A stretch of 64,000 nucleotides of DNA from NCBI RefSeq assembly GCF_003284935.1, contig NZ_QMEV01000010.1, positions 1 through 64,000 on the forward strand, read 5' to 3'. Within the stretch, counting starts at the first letter, position 1. Every line of letters begins with the position of its first letter. A program made the position numbers and the translations under genes. Origin of the DNA: Mycobacterium colombiense. Its GTDB lineage: Bacteria; Actinomycetota; Actinomycetes; Mycobacteriales; Mycobacteriaceae. The notes beneath the pieces were generated by a model. That model ran no database searches. It saw nothing but the letters and a program-made list of their open reading frames with translations, and had not been told where the DNA came from. Below, piece by piece: positions 37,269-46,608 of the stretch.

Positions 37269-38138
37269 ATGTCGGACGATCAAGCCCCGACCCCGACCCG
37301 GGTGCTGCCAAAACCCAGGCGCGTTCGGTTTCCGATGCCGACCTCCACGAAGCGGCAACATTTTGTCGATGGCGACCTGGTGATGAGCCATTTCATCTCG
37401 GTGCTTTCTGCGACGTTCCCGGAAGGCGAGGATTTCTTCATCCGCTCGGTCAGGAACTTCCAGAGTTCCATCGACGATCCCCAACTAGAGACAGCGGTCA
37501 AGGGTTTCATCGGACAAGAGGCCACACATCGACACCAGCATCGTCTCCTAAACGAGCGACTCCAGGTCATGGGTTATCCGACCGCGCGAATCGACCGTCA
37601 TGTCGGACGCTTGATCAAGCGATTGGAACGGCGCTTTTCGCCGGAAATGCGGCTGTCCATGACCTCCGCGTTGGAGCACTACACCGCTACGCTGGCAGAA
37701 ATCATTCTTACCAGCGAAGACGCCCAGAAGCTCATCGGCCAGACAGAGGTTCGACCGATTCTGCTGTGGCATGCCTTCGAGGAGTCGGAGCACAAAGCGG
37801 TTGCCTTTGATGTCTATCGGCTGGTGGGAGCAACCGAGCGCACCCGTGTACGGGGCATGCGGATCGCTTCAGTAATTCTGTTCGGCGAGCTCATTCTGCA
37901 GACTGCCTTGTCTATGGCCGCTGATAGAGCCTCATATAACCCGGTCACCCTGGTGCGCAGTCTGTACCGCTTTAGTCGCACCCCGATGTTCACCGCCGAT
38001 GCGCTGCGGCGTTTCCGTTCCTACAATCGCCCGGGTTTCCATCCTGATGATTGGGACAGCGCCGCGGTCCTGGAGCATTGGAGCAAAGAACTGTTCGACC
38101 AAGACGGTTCACAGCGAGTTATCGCTTCGTCGGGATAG
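37269..38138 (+). CDS. Predicted metal-dependent hydrolase (PF10118 type)
   Basis: 289-aa all-helical protein. Candidate di-metal ligands appear in IGQEATHRHQH (about residues 79-89), SALEHYTAT (about 138) and FEESEHKAVAFD (about 177), giving a ferritin-like set of Glu and His residues. Family members cluster with monooxygenases and fatty-acid genes; the activity is uncharacterised. ATG 37269 follows GAGGAAGG. Confidence 0.8.
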   Translation: MSDDQAPTPTRVLPKPRRVRFPMPTSTKRQHFVDGDLVMSHFISVLSATFPEGEDFFIRSVRNFQSSIDDPQLETAVKGFIGQEATHRHQHRLLNERLQVMGYPTARIDRHVGRLIKRLERRFSPEMRLSMTSALEHYTATLAEIILTSEDAQKLIGQTEVRPILLWHAFEESEHKAVAFDVYRLVGATERTRVRGMRIASVILFGELILQTALSMAADRASYNPVTLVRSLYRFSRTPMFTADALRRFRSYNRPGFHPDDWDSAAVLEHWSKELFDQDGSQRVIASSG

Positions 38139-38156
38139 CAAAGATGCGGAAGTGCG

Positions 38157-38185
38157 GCGACGCAGGAGCACCGTTCCTGCGTCGC
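38157..38185 (+). terminator. Hairpin terminator after the metal-binding protein gene
   Basis: GCGACGCAGGA (38157-38167) and TCCTGCGTCGC (38175-38185) are exact 11-bp complementary arms with a 7-nt loop, 19 bp after the stop at 38138. There is no strong T tract after the stem, as is common for mycobacterial terminators. It also lies at the 3' side of the convergent TetR gene. Confidence 0.75.
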
Positions 38186-38320
38186 TCCTTCCGAACAGGG
38201 TGCGACGCGTCGGTGACTCACGGATTCGGTGCTCGGTGGCCGGTGAAGGTGGCGGTCGGACCCGCAAATGCGGTTCGCAGCGATCGCCACGGGGCTGGCT
38301 GGCCCTGTTGTGAGCCTCGA

Positions 38321-38953
38321 TCAGTCGCTGATGACATAGCGTTGAGCCAGGGTTTCAGCAAGTCTGCTGGTGTGCGCGACCACTTCTTTCTCGGTCACCG
38401 CAAGCAAACCGGAGTGCCAGGCGGTGATGACTTCGACGAATCCCCCGACAGCGATCAGGGTGTCCATGCGAAGGGCTATCTCGTCGGCATCTTGTCGGAG
38501 GTGTGGCCGGCTTGCCTCAACGACCAACTGCGTTGCTTCCTGTAGCGCCACGGCGCGGCGGTCTTGTAGCGGTGAGCTACCGACATGCTGAGCGAGGAGG
38601 ATGCGTGCCCGGCCGGGATCGCGTGCGATCCGGTCGACCACGATGGTGATCGCCGCGGTGATGGTTTCGATCGGCGGCCGATTCGCACGCTCGTTGAAGA
38701 GCGCGGCGACCTCGCCGAGCATGTCATTGCGGACGCCATCCCACGCAGCAACGAGCAGCTCATCGCGCGTCTTGAAGCCCTCGTAGAAGTATCGATCGTT
38801 CAGCCCTGTGCGGGCGCATACGCCGCGCATAGTGACCGCGGCCCAACCGCTCTCACTCCAAATCTCGGTTGCGGCCTCGATCAATTGCTGCCGTCGCTCG
38901 GCACGACGCTCGGCCCCGGTCCGACCACCCCAGCGCTTGTTTCTCGACCGCAC
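38321..38953 (-). CDS. TetR-family transcriptional regulator
   Basis: 210-aa regulator with HTH at about residues 15-60 (AERRQQLIEAATEIW, TMRGVCARTGLNDRYFYEGF). The GTG at 38953 is preferred; a longer reading to 39109 would run into the divergent SDR gene. It probably regulates the large plus-strand operon starting at 39082. Confidence 0.82.
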   Translation of the reverse strand: MRSRNKRWGGRTGAERRAERRQQLIEAATEIWSESGWAAVTMRGVCARTGLNDRYFYEGFKTRDELLVAAWDGVRNDMLGEVAALFNERANRPPIETITAAITIVVDRIARDPGRARILLAQHVGSSPLQDRRAVALQEATQLVVEASRPHLRQDADEIALRMDTLIAVGGFVEVITAWHSGLLAVTEKEVVAHTSRLAETLAQRYVISD

Positions 38954-38982
38954 CTCTCCATCTTGACAAGGTGCTCGTTCCA

Positions 38983-38997
38983 CCACCAAACTGGTGG
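38983..38997. promoter_or_regulatory. Inverted repeat CCACCA-AAC-TGGTGG
   Basis: Perfect 6-bp arms in the divergent gap between the TetR gene (minus) and the SDR gene (plus). A second TGGTGG occurs at about 39011. A likely TetR operator, though short. Confidence 0.45.
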
Positions 38998-39081
38998 CAT
39001 GCGACACCAATGGTGGCTGGTGCCCCCAGATGAGAGTTTCCCCACAGCAGACGTCCATGTCGCGACCCGAAAGGCAGACGG

Positions 39082-39936
39082 ATGAGATTGCTGCCCTTCG
39101 GCGGCGCACCAGGCAGAACGCACCGCGCCGATGCAGTCGTCACGGGCGCAGGAAGCGGTATCGGCCGCGCATTCGCCGTGGAGCTTGCGCGCCGAGGTGG
39201 ACGCGTGGTGTGCGCCGACAAAGATCCCGTCACTGCAAAAGAGTCGGCAGAGTTGGTGAGGCAGGCTGGCGGCGAGGGCTTCGACATCGCATGCGATGTC
39301 ACCGATCTTGAGCAGGTCCGCAACCTCGCTGATGTGAGCGAAGACTGGTTCGAGAAGGCTGCGAGCCTCGTCATCAACAACGCCGGAATCGGTGCGGGCG
39401 GCAACCGCATCGGCGCGACGTCGATCGAGGACTGGAACGCGGCGATTTCTGTCAACCTCTGGGGCGTTATCTACGGCTGCGAGACTTTTGTGCCTCGGCT
39501 CCGCAGCAATGGGCATGGCGGAGTCATCAATGTGGCGTCGGCAGCGAGCTTTGGCTCGGCCCCTCGGATGGCGGCTTACAACGTGAGCAAGGCCGGGGTG
39601 CTCGCTCTGTCGGAGACATTGGCGGCCGAACTGAGCGGTACTGACATCAACGTCACAGTGCTTTGCCCCACCTTCGTGAAGACGAACATCGTCAACAATC
39701 CTCAAATCGACGAGGCGGCTGCAAGACTCGCGGCCAACCTGATGAAATGGACCGGCATTTCGCCACAGCACGTTGCTCGAACGACGTTGAACGCGCACGA
39801 TCGCGGACAAATTTATGTAGTACCCCAACTCGATGCCAAAGTCTTGTGGCAACTCAAGAGAGCCCTACCCGGCCCCTTTACTCGCACGCTGGGCCTCGTG
39901 GAGCGCATGGCCTCATGGAACGATTCAGCCGAGTAG
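39082..39936 (+). CDS. Short-chain dehydrogenase/reductase
   Basis: 284-aa SDR. Nucleotide-binding TGAGSGIGRAF (about residues 21-31), NNAG (about 98), catalytic Ser in NVASAASFG and YNVSK (Tyr/Lys, about 170) are present. It resembles the SDR encoded beside MymA-type monooxygenases (sadH). It may oxidise an alcohol produced by the island hydroxylases. First gene of block C's monooxygenase operon. Confidence 0.9.
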   Translation: MRLLPFGGAPGRTHRADAVVTGAGSGIGRAFAVELARRGGRVVCADKDPVTAKESAELVRQAGGEGFDIACDVTDLEQVRNLADVSEDWFEKAASLVINNAGIGAGGNRIGATSIEDWNAAISVNLWGVIYGCETFVPRLRSNGHGGVINVASAASFGSAPRMAAYNVSKAGVLALSETLAAELSGTDINVTVLCPTFVKTNIVNNPQIDEAAARLAANLMKWTGISPQHVARTTLNAHDRGQIYVVPQLDAKVLWQLKRALPGPFTRTLGLVERMASWNDSAE

Positions 39937-39949
39937 AGGAGCAGGGAAA

Positions 39950-40873
39950 ATGGCTTTCGCATACAGTGACATGCTCGAGACAATCAAAAACAAGCAATGG
40001 GCTCTTGCCGATATCGATTGGAACGCCCCTGGCGCGGAACTGATCACCGATGAACAGCGTCCCAAACTCAAGCAATTCATGTCCGACGTGGTGTGGATTG
40101 AGCATGTTGGAGCACGTGCCTTCGCCGCGATGGCTCCAAAGGCGCCATTCGAAGCGCTCGGAGACATTTACCGTTACTTTCACGCCGAGGAGCAGCGTCA
40201 CGCCAATGCCGAACTTGCCTTGATGCGTCGCTGGGGCATGCTCGAGGAAGGCGAGAAACCGGTCCCGAACAAGAATATTCGGCTGGTCATCGAATGGCTG
40301 GACCGTTATGCGGAAGCCCTGCCCCTGACCGTCATCGGGGCCGCGATTCCGGCACTGGAGACTGCGCTCGATGGAGCGCTGCTGAAGTTTCTCCTCGATG
40401 AGGTTGACGACCCTGTGTGCGGGGAGGTGTTCAACAAGGTCAACAGCGACGAATCAAGGCATCTCGCGGTTGGCTTCCAGGTCTTGAATGACCTGGGCGC
40501 CAGCCCGATGCGAATCCACGCCATTCAAACTGCGGGTGCTCTTGTCGACCCGCGAATTCTCACCGGCGCTTTGCTGTATATCCCGCTCCTGACGCGCATG
40601 TTGATGAATCTCAACGCTATGGGTCTGTCCGAGGAGAAGTTATACAACGCAGTGACGCGGTATGCCAATGTCGGCGATCGCAGTGAGCATACGCGGAGGG
40701 TGCCCGGCTATCACATCTTGAAGGCGCACATGTCGTCGTCCATCAAGCGGTCCCAGCCTCTGCACTTCGTGTCTCAGCGCCTTGGCAATGCGATCGATGT
40801 TTTCCCTGTTCAGATTTTCGGTCGGCCGCCATCCTGGACGGACGAACTGACCTACGAACCGGTTGCCAAATGA
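39950..40873 (+). CDS. Ferritin-like di-iron protein
   Basis: 307-aa helical protein. Two carboxylate/His sets, EHVGARAF with HAEEQRHANAE, and ALETALDG with DESRHLAVG, fit a ribonucleotide-reductase-like di-iron site. It may be an oxygenase, oxidase or desaturase-like component; the exact function is unknown. ATG 39950 has GAGGAG upstream, and the stop overlaps the next monooxygenase gene (ATGA). Confidence 0.78.
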   Translation: MAFAYSDMLETIKNKQWALADIDWNAPGAELITDEQRPKLKQFMSDVVWIEHVGARAFAAMAPKAPFEALGDIYRYFHAEEQRHANAELALMRRWGMLEEGEKPVPNKNIRLVIEWLDRYAEALPLTVIGAAIPALETALDGALLKFLLDEVDDPVCGEVFNKVNSDESRHLAVGFQVLNDLGASPMRIHAIQTAGALVDPRILTGALLYIPLLTRMLMNLNAMGLSEEKLYNAVTRYANVGDRSEHTRRVPGYHILKAHMSSSIKRSQPLHFVSQRLGNAIDVFPVQIFGRPPSWTDELTYEPVAK

Positions 40874-42363
40874 CAGGCACCACGACGACGTTGATCGTCG
40901 GCGCCGGGTTCGCAGGCATCGGTGCGGCGATCAGACTGCTTCAAGAGGGCACGGATGACTTGGTCATCCTGGAACGGTCAGATCGCGTCGGAGGCACCTG
41001 GCGAGACAATACTTATCCCGGTGCGGCCTGCGATATTCCCTCGCTTCTCTACTCCTACTCGTTCGAGCCGAATCCGGGCTGGACTCGTACCTACTCGGGG
41101 AGCGCTGAGATCCTCGAATATATCGACGATATGGTCGCCAAGTACGATCTTGCCCGGTTCATCCAGTTTGATACCGACGTGACTGCCTTGGAATTCGATG
41201 AGAGTGCCGGCATCTGGATGGCCGACACGGCAGATGGAAAGCGGTATCACACCCGGTCAGTTGTGATGGCCAGTGGACCACTTGCCAACGCCAGCTTTCC
41301 CGATATTCGGGGTATTGACTCGTACGGTGGAAAAAAGATCCACAGCGCTCGATGGGACCATGGCTACGATCTCGGCGGTAAGAGGGTTGCAGTCATCGGG
41401 ACAGGCGCGAGCGCGGTTCAGATCATTCCCGAGCTCGTAAAGTCGGCTGCCTCGGTCAAAGTCTTCCAGAGAACGCCCGGCTGGGTGTTGCCCAGGGTGA
41501 ACTTCAGGCATCCGGCCTGGGCGCGTTCGACCTTCACACACCTGCCGGTGAGCGAACAAGCGCTCCGCGACGCGTGGTTTTGGGCCCACGAAGTGATGGC
41601 AGTGGGTATGGTCTGGAACACCGCCGCGACGTCCGCGATACAGCTGGCGGCCAAGGCTCATCTCCGTCGGCAGGTGAAAGACTCCTGGTTGAGACGTCAG
41701 TTGACGCCCCATTTCAGGCCTGGATGCAAGCGCATGCTCATGACCAGTGATTATTACCCTGCGCTACAGGCGGATAACTGCAAGCTGATCAGCTGGCCGA
41801 TCGCCACATTGTCACCCAACGGTGTTCGGACCGCCGACGGTGTCGAGCACGAAGTGGACTGTATCGTATTTGCCACTGGCTTCGATGTGGCCAAACGTGG
41901 CACCCCGTTCCCGATTAGCGGCCTCGGCGGTCGGAAGCTCGGCGATGAATGGTCTCAGGGGACATTTGCCTTCAAGAGCGTGAGCGTGGCCGGGTATCCG
42001 AACTTATTCTTCACTTTCGGACCGAATTCGGGGCCAGGCCACAACTCGGCGCTCGTATATATGGAGGCTGCAATTGACTATATAGTCAAGGCGATCAAGC
42101 TCCTTCAGCAAAATGACATCGGCACTTTGGATGTGAGGGAGGATCGTCAGGACCGCTATCACTCCGAAATTCAGCGCCGCCTTCGACGAACGACTTGGAA
42201 TTCGGGGTGCAGCAGTTGGTATTTGACCGAGGACGGCTACAACGGCACGATGTACCCAGGTTTCGCGACCCAGTTTATGAGAGAACTATCCCGCTTGGAT
42301 CCTCATGATTACGTGATAACCCGGCGCGACGATACACACGTCGAGCTGACGCAATCACTCTGA
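40870..42363 (+). CDS. Flavin monooxygenase, Baeyer-Villiger type 1
   Basis: 497-aa class B flavoprotein monooxygenase. FAD site IVGAGFAGIGAA (residues 8-19), NADPH site VIGTGASAVQII (about 175), and the Baeyer-Villiger fingerprint in the form YGGKKIHSARWD, with Tyr in place of the usual first Phe. It resembles MymA/EthA-like enzymes. Expected to insert oxygen next to a carbonyl or oxidise a sulfur compound. Coupled to the ferritin-like gene. Confidence 0.9.
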   Translation: MTGTTTTLIVGAGFAGIGAAIRLLQEGTDDLVILERSDRVGGTWRDNTYPGAACDIPSLLYSYSFEPNPGWTRTYSGSAEILEYIDDMVAKYDLARFIQFDTDVTALEFDESAGIWMADTADGKRYHTRSVVMASGPLANASFPDIRGIDSYGGKKIHSARWDHGYDLGGKRVAVIGTGASAVQIIPELVKSAASVKVFQRTPGWVLPRVNFRHPAWARSTFTHLPVSEQALRDAWFWAHEVMAVGMVWNTAATSAIQLAAKAHLRRQVKDSWLRRQLTPHFRPGCKRMLMTSDYYPALQADNCKLISWPIATLSPNGVRTADGVEHEVDCIVFATGFDVAKRGTPFPISGLGGRKLGDEWSQGTFAFKSVSVAGYPNLFFTFGPNSGPGHNSALVYMEAAIDYIVKAIKLLQQNDIGTLDVREDRQDRYHSEIQRRLRRTTWNSGCSSWYLTEDGYNGTMYPGFATQFMRELSRLDPHDYVITRRDDTHVELTQSL

Positions 42364-42407
42364 ATACAAGTTTGCAAGGCTGACCGTCAGAACGGTGAAA
42401 TACAGGA

Positions 42408-43925
42408 ATGGATCGCAAGTCCGACCGTAATTACGAGATAATTATCATAGGAGCTGGATTTTCCGGCATCGGGTCTGGCATTAGCTTGATGAAGGCGGGA
42501 TTTACCGACTTCTTGATGGTTGATGACGCCGATGGCGTAGGTGGTACGTGGCACTGGAACACCTACCCGGGTATCGCTGTCGATATACCGTCGTTCAGTT
42601 ATCAATTCTCATACGAAATGCGGCCCTCTTGGTCGCGCACGTACGCCCACGGCAATGAGCTCAAAGCCTATGCCGAGCGATGTGTTGAAAAGTATCGGCT
42701 CTGGGACCATATTCGTTTCAACACAACCATTACCGAGGCTTGTTTCGACGAGAACGCAACACGGTGGCATTTGACCAGTGCCAATGGTGAGGAGTTCACG
42801 GCACGCTTCGTGATAAATTGCTCCGGCGTTCTCAGTCGGCCAAAGTGGCCTGAAATCAAGGGGGTGCGAGATTTCGCCGGCGTTACGCTCCACACGGCTA
42901 GATGGGACAATGCCAAAGATCTCAGCGGGAAGAGGGTTGCAGTAATCGGTACCGGTGCATCGGCGGTGCAACTGATACCCGAAGTCGCAAAGAAAGCAGA
43001 GAGTCTGACGGTATTTCAGCGAACTCCAATTTATTGTCTGCCGAAGCCAGACTTCCCCATACCGACGTGGGGTGGAAGGCTTCTACATTTCCTGCCGGGG
43101 GCACAATTGGCGACCCGGACCGCCAGCCAGGCGTTCGTGGAAATCACTTTCCCAATCGCCGCTCACTTTCATACGGTGATACCGTTCGCCGATGTCATGG
43201 AGAGCGCCGCAAAGCGGTACATGCGGCGTGAGGTCCATGACCCGACGACGAGAGAACAACTCATTCCGCGCTACTCGTTGGGCTGTAAACGACCCAGCTT
43301 CCACAATTCCTATCTCGCAACGTACAACCGGTCCAACGTTTCGCTCGAGACGAGCGGCATAACCCATATCGACCATGCATCCGTCCATACTCGAGACGGC
43401 AAAGCTCATCCCATTGACGTCTTGATCCTGGCCACCGGCTTCAAAGTGATGGAGTCGGGCAACATGCCAACTTACGTATTGAAGGGACGCGGCGGGCTGG
43501 AGCAGGCTACATGGTGGGACGAGCATCGACTGCAGGCCTTCGAAGGGGTGAGCGTCCCGGGATTTCCGAATCATTTCAACATCTTCGGCCCGTACGGCTA
43601 CAACGGTTCCTCGTACTTCACGCTCATCGAGGCGCAGAGTCGGCACATCGTCCGGTGTCTTCGTCGCGCGCGGGCGCTGGGTGCTAACTGCGTGGAGGTC
43701 AAGAAGGAGGCGAACGACCGTTATTTCGCCGAAGTGCTAAGGCGGCGTCACAGACAGGTTTTCTGGCAGCCGAGCTGTTCCAATGCCAACAGCTACTACT
43801 TCGACAGGCACGGTGACGTTCCACTCCGTCCATCAACGACTCTGGAGACCTATTGGCGGAGCCGCACCTTTCGCCTCTCGGACTACCGATTCGAGAATCG
43901 GCCCGAAGAGGTGTGTCCCCGGTGA
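42408..43925 (+). CDS. Flavin monooxygenase, Baeyer-Villiger type 2
   Basis: 505-aa paralogue of the preceding enzyme. FAD site IIGAGFSGIGSG, fingerprint FAGVTLHTARWD (a full F-x-G-x3-H-x3-W match) and NADPH site VIGTGASAVQLI. The nucleotide composition is visibly more AT-rich than in blocks A and B. Overlaps the esterase gene by GTGA. Confidence 0.9.
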   Translation: MDRKSDRNYEIIIIGAGFSGIGSGISLMKAGFTDFLMVDDADGVGGTWHWNTYPGIAVDIPSFSYQFSYEMRPSWSRTYAHGNELKAYAERCVEKYRLWDHIRFNTTITEACFDENATRWHLTSANGEEFTARFVINCSGVLSRPKWPEIKGVRDFAGVTLHTARWDNAKDLSGKRVAVIGTGASAVQLIPEVAKKAESLTVFQRTPIYCLPKPDFPIPTWGGRLLHFLPGAQLATRTASQAFVEITFPIAAHFHTVIPFADVMESAAKRYMRREVHDPTTREQLIPRYSLGCKRPSFHNSYLATYNRSNVSLETSGITHIDHASVHTRDGKAHPIDVLILATGFKVMESGNMPTYVLKGRGGLEQATWWDEHRLQAFEGVSVPGFPNHFNIFGPYGYNGSSYFTLIEAQSRHIVRCLRRARALGANCVEVKKEANDRYFAEVLRRRHRQVFWQPSCSNANSYYFDRHGDVPLRPSTTLETYWRSRTFRLSDYRFENRPEEVCPR

Positions 43926-44887
43926 CCAGAATGGATGCCCCTGACTGGCAGCCCAGTCTTGCCAGTCATCTCGTCGCGATGTCCTCGCGAACCACGCTGC
44001 GGCCACTGGCGCAGCTGATGCCATCAAACGCCTACGGACTTGCGGTGATGGATCGCGTGCTTCGAACAGCGCTCGTAGCCTCACGGCCTCGGCGCGGCGT
44101 CACAGTGCGCAAGGTTGACACTGTATTCGCCGGAGGCCCGGTTCGTGGGGACTGGATCACCACGCCTGCCATTAATCCGCATGCCAACCCTTTGCTGTAC
44201 ATCCACGGCGGCGCCTATTCTATGTGCTCGCCGGAGACGCACCGCGGTCTTCTTGGTGAACTCGCCTCGGCGAGCGGGCGCCCCATCTTCGCAGTGAAGT
44301 ATCGTCTTGCCCCGCGGTATCCCTATCCCGCAGCCGCGGACGATGCGCTGAATGCGTATCGCTGGCTTACCAGCGGAGGGTCCCCGGGTTCTTGTCAGCG
44401 CACCGTCGCGGTTGCCGGCGATTCAGCGGGCGGTCAGCTCACGATGGCCACGGCCTTGGGCGCACGTGCAGTTGGATTGCCGCTCCCTGATGCGATGCTG
44501 CTGATGTCTCCCGTCCTGGATCTCAGGTGCGAACTTGCCAGAGCGCGTGAAATTCGCCGCCGGGATCCTTTTGCCTCCGCTCAATCAGCGGCGCGCGCTC
44601 TTGACCTCTACGTAGGTGGCGCAGATCGCGGAGATCCGCGCCTCAGCGTGCTTGACGCGGACCTCACCTCGATGCCGCCGATCCTCATTCAGGTGGGCGG
44701 GAGAGAAATGTTGATCGATGACTCGCGCCGTCTCGCCGAGCGACTTCAATCAGCTGGATCCCACGTCGAGATCCAGGTATACCGGGGACAGATCCATGTA
44801 TTCCAGGCTATGTTCCGGATTCTTCCCGAAGCCCGAGACGCGATTCATCGAGCGGGACGCTTCCTTGAAGCCTCGGAAGTCAGGTGA
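43922..44887 (+). CDS. HSL-family esterase/lipase
   Basis: 321-aa hormone-sensitive-lipase-like alpha/beta hydrolase. The HGG oxyanion motif (LLYIHGGAYSM, about residue 95), YRLAPRYPYPAA and nucleophile GDSAGG (about 174) are clear; His in GQIHVFQ near the C-terminus completes the triad. LipR occupies the same relation to mymA, so it may hydrolyse the ester or lactone formed by the monooxygenases. GTG 43922 overlaps the previous stop. Confidence 0.9.
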   Translation: MTRMDAPDWQPSLASHLVAMSSRTTLRPLAQLMPSNAYGLAVMDRVLRTALVASRPRRGVTVRKVDTVFAGGPVRGDWITTPAINPHANPLLYIHGGAYSMCSPETHRGLLGELASASGRPIFAVKYRLAPRYPYPAAADDALNAYRWLTSGGSPGSCQRTVAVAGDSAGGQLTMATALGARAVGLPLPDAMLLMSPVLDLRCELARAREIRRRDPFASAQSAARALDLYVGGADRGDPRLSVLDADLTSMPPILIQVGGREMLIDDSRRLAERLQSAGSHVEIQVYRGQIHVFQAMFRILPEARDAIHRAGRFLEASEVR

Positions 44888-44963
44888 AAGTGTCCGAACA
44901 GGCAATGCTCCTACACCTACACCACCTCGACCGCCGCAGCGTGAAGTCAGTCGTCTCTGCCTC

Positions 44964-46493
44964 ATGAGCAGCAACTTCGCGACGGCCTGTCGCGCATACG
45001 ATCCGTCGATCGTGATCATCGGGGCCGGCTTCGCCGGGGTTGCGATGGCCCACCGGCTGAAGAAGGACGGGTTCACGAACTTCACGATCCTGGAAAAGGC
45101 TGCAGACATCGGGGGTGTTTGGCGTGACAACACCTATCCGGGAGCGGCCTGCGACGTGCCGTCAGCGTTGTACTCACTCTCGTACAAGCCCAATCCTCGT
45201 TGGTCACGGCGATATGCCGAGCAACCCGAGATACTCAAGTACCTCCAACAACTCGTGGAGAGTGGCGGACTGGCCGCGCATCTGCGTACCCAGACCGAAG
45301 TTGTCGCAATGACCTTCGATGACCAGCTAGGGCGTTGGACCCTGGTTACGAACTCGAACGAGACAATAACCTGCGATGTCGTCGTCTCGGCCGTGGGTCA
45401 GCTCTCCTTGCCCCACGTACCCGTTATTGCCGACGCAGACACCTTCCAGGGGCCGCGCTTTCATTCGGCGCGTTGGGACCGATCGGTTTCGCTTCGCGGC
45501 AAGCAAGTAGCCGTCATCGGCACAGGAGCTAGTGCCATCCAATTCGTGCCACACATCGCCCAGGAGGCGGAGCATGTCACGCTATATCAGCGCACGGCTC
45601 CGTGGATCTTGCCGAAGTGGGACAGCAGGTATGGAGTCCTTCACGACAGGGTGAGCGAGTTATTGCCGATGGCGCTGCGCCTCGAGCGTTTCGCGGTATG
45701 GCTAATTTTCGAGTTGCTCGCTGTGACGCTAGTCGACGCGAAGCCCCTCTCACGCGTCCTCGGTGCGATCGCGCGCCGCCACCTACATCGGCAGGTTGCT
45801 AGCCCATCTTTGCGCGAGCAATTGATGCCTTCGGACGCGCCAGGGTGCAAGCGAGTGCTGTTCTCGAATGATTACTATCCAGCAATCGCGAGTGATCGCG
45901 TGTCGTTGGTGCCGAAGGCTATCGCAGAGCTCTGCGACAACGGTGTCAAGACCGTGGATGGAGAGTTTCGTCCTGCAGATGTCGTGATCTACGGAACCGG
46001 GTTTCGCGCCACCGATTTTCTCGCCCCGATGTCCGTGCGCGGCTCTCGCGGAGTCTCCTTGGCCGAGGTGTGGAAGACCCAGGCGTACGCATATCTGGGC
46101 ATCACTGTCCCCATGTTCCCGAACCTGTTCCTGCTTTATGGTCCCAACACGAATGTGGGCTCGGGGTCGATCCTCTACATGATCGAGTCACAAGTCCGTC
46201 ACATCGCAACGCTCATCAAAGCCGTGGCTGCTCATCCGGGTCATGCGATCGATGTCAGGACGGAGAGCGCGCAACGCTACAACACGCGCTTGAGAAGGCG
46301 ACTACGGAGGTCGGTGTGGGCGCTGTGTGCGAGCTGGTATCGAACCTCGAGCGGGGAAATCCCGACGAACTGGCCGGGGCCTACCTTGGTTTATCGACTC
46401 CTTACCCGGAAGCCGCACAGCGGCGATTACGTCTTGAGAAACGTCGGGCGTCTAAAGGTCGGAGACCCTGCAGAACCGAGCCTGGCCGACTAA
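44964..46493 (+). CDS. Flavin monooxygenase, Baeyer-Villiger type 3
   Basis: 509-aa third paralogue. FAD site IIGAGFAGVAMA, fingerprint FQGPRFHSARWD, NADPH site VIGTGASAIQFV. ATG 44964 is chosen because the longer frame upstream runs inside the esterase gene. It is the last gene before the P450 gene and may belong to the same transcript. Confidence 0.9.
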   Translation: MSSNFATACRAYDPSIVIIGAGFAGVAMAHRLKKDGFTNFTILEKAADIGGVWRDNTYPGAACDVPSALYSLSYKPNPRWSRRYAEQPEILKYLQQLVESGGLAAHLRTQTEVVAMTFDDQLGRWTLVTNSNETITCDVVVSAVGQLSLPHVPVIADADTFQGPRFHSARWDRSVSLRGKQVAVIGTGASAIQFVPHIAQEAEHVTLYQRTAPWILPKWDSRYGVLHDRVSELLPMALRLERFAVWLIFELLAVTLVDAKPLSRVLGAIARRHLHRQVASPSLREQLMPSDAPGCKRVLFSNDYYPAIASDRVSLVPKAIAELCDNGVKTVDGEFRPADVVIYGTGFRATDFLAPMSVRGSRGVSLAEVWKTQAYAYLGITVPMFPNLFLLYGPNTNVGSGSILYMIESQVRHIATLIKAVAAHPGHAIDVRTESAQRYNTRLRRRLRRSVWALCASWYRTSSGEIPTNWPGPTLVYRLLTRKPHSGDYVLRNVGRLKVGDPAEPSLAD

Positions 46494-46608
46494 GGGCACG
46501 AGACGCGCACTTAACCGCTAGGCCAATAATGTCTAGATATTGACATCAATGGCATCTTTGTAAAGACTGGTGGACGCCGTCAAAGCGGCCCAGCGTCCAG
46601 GAGGAACC
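46494..46608 (+). promoter_or_regulatory. Intergenic region before the second P450
   Basis: 115 bp containing ATGTC-TAGATATT-GACAT (46528-46545 approximately), a small inverted repeat with 5-bp arms in an AT-rich patch, and the AGGAGG ribosome site for the P450 gene. It may carry a promoter for the 46.6-55.8 kb gene group. Confidence 0.35.

Noticed and set aside
40870..46493. Recent gene triplication of the flavin monooxygenases
   Set aside because: The three proteins differ widely in sequence and fingerprint, so they are old paralogues and not a recent tandem duplication.
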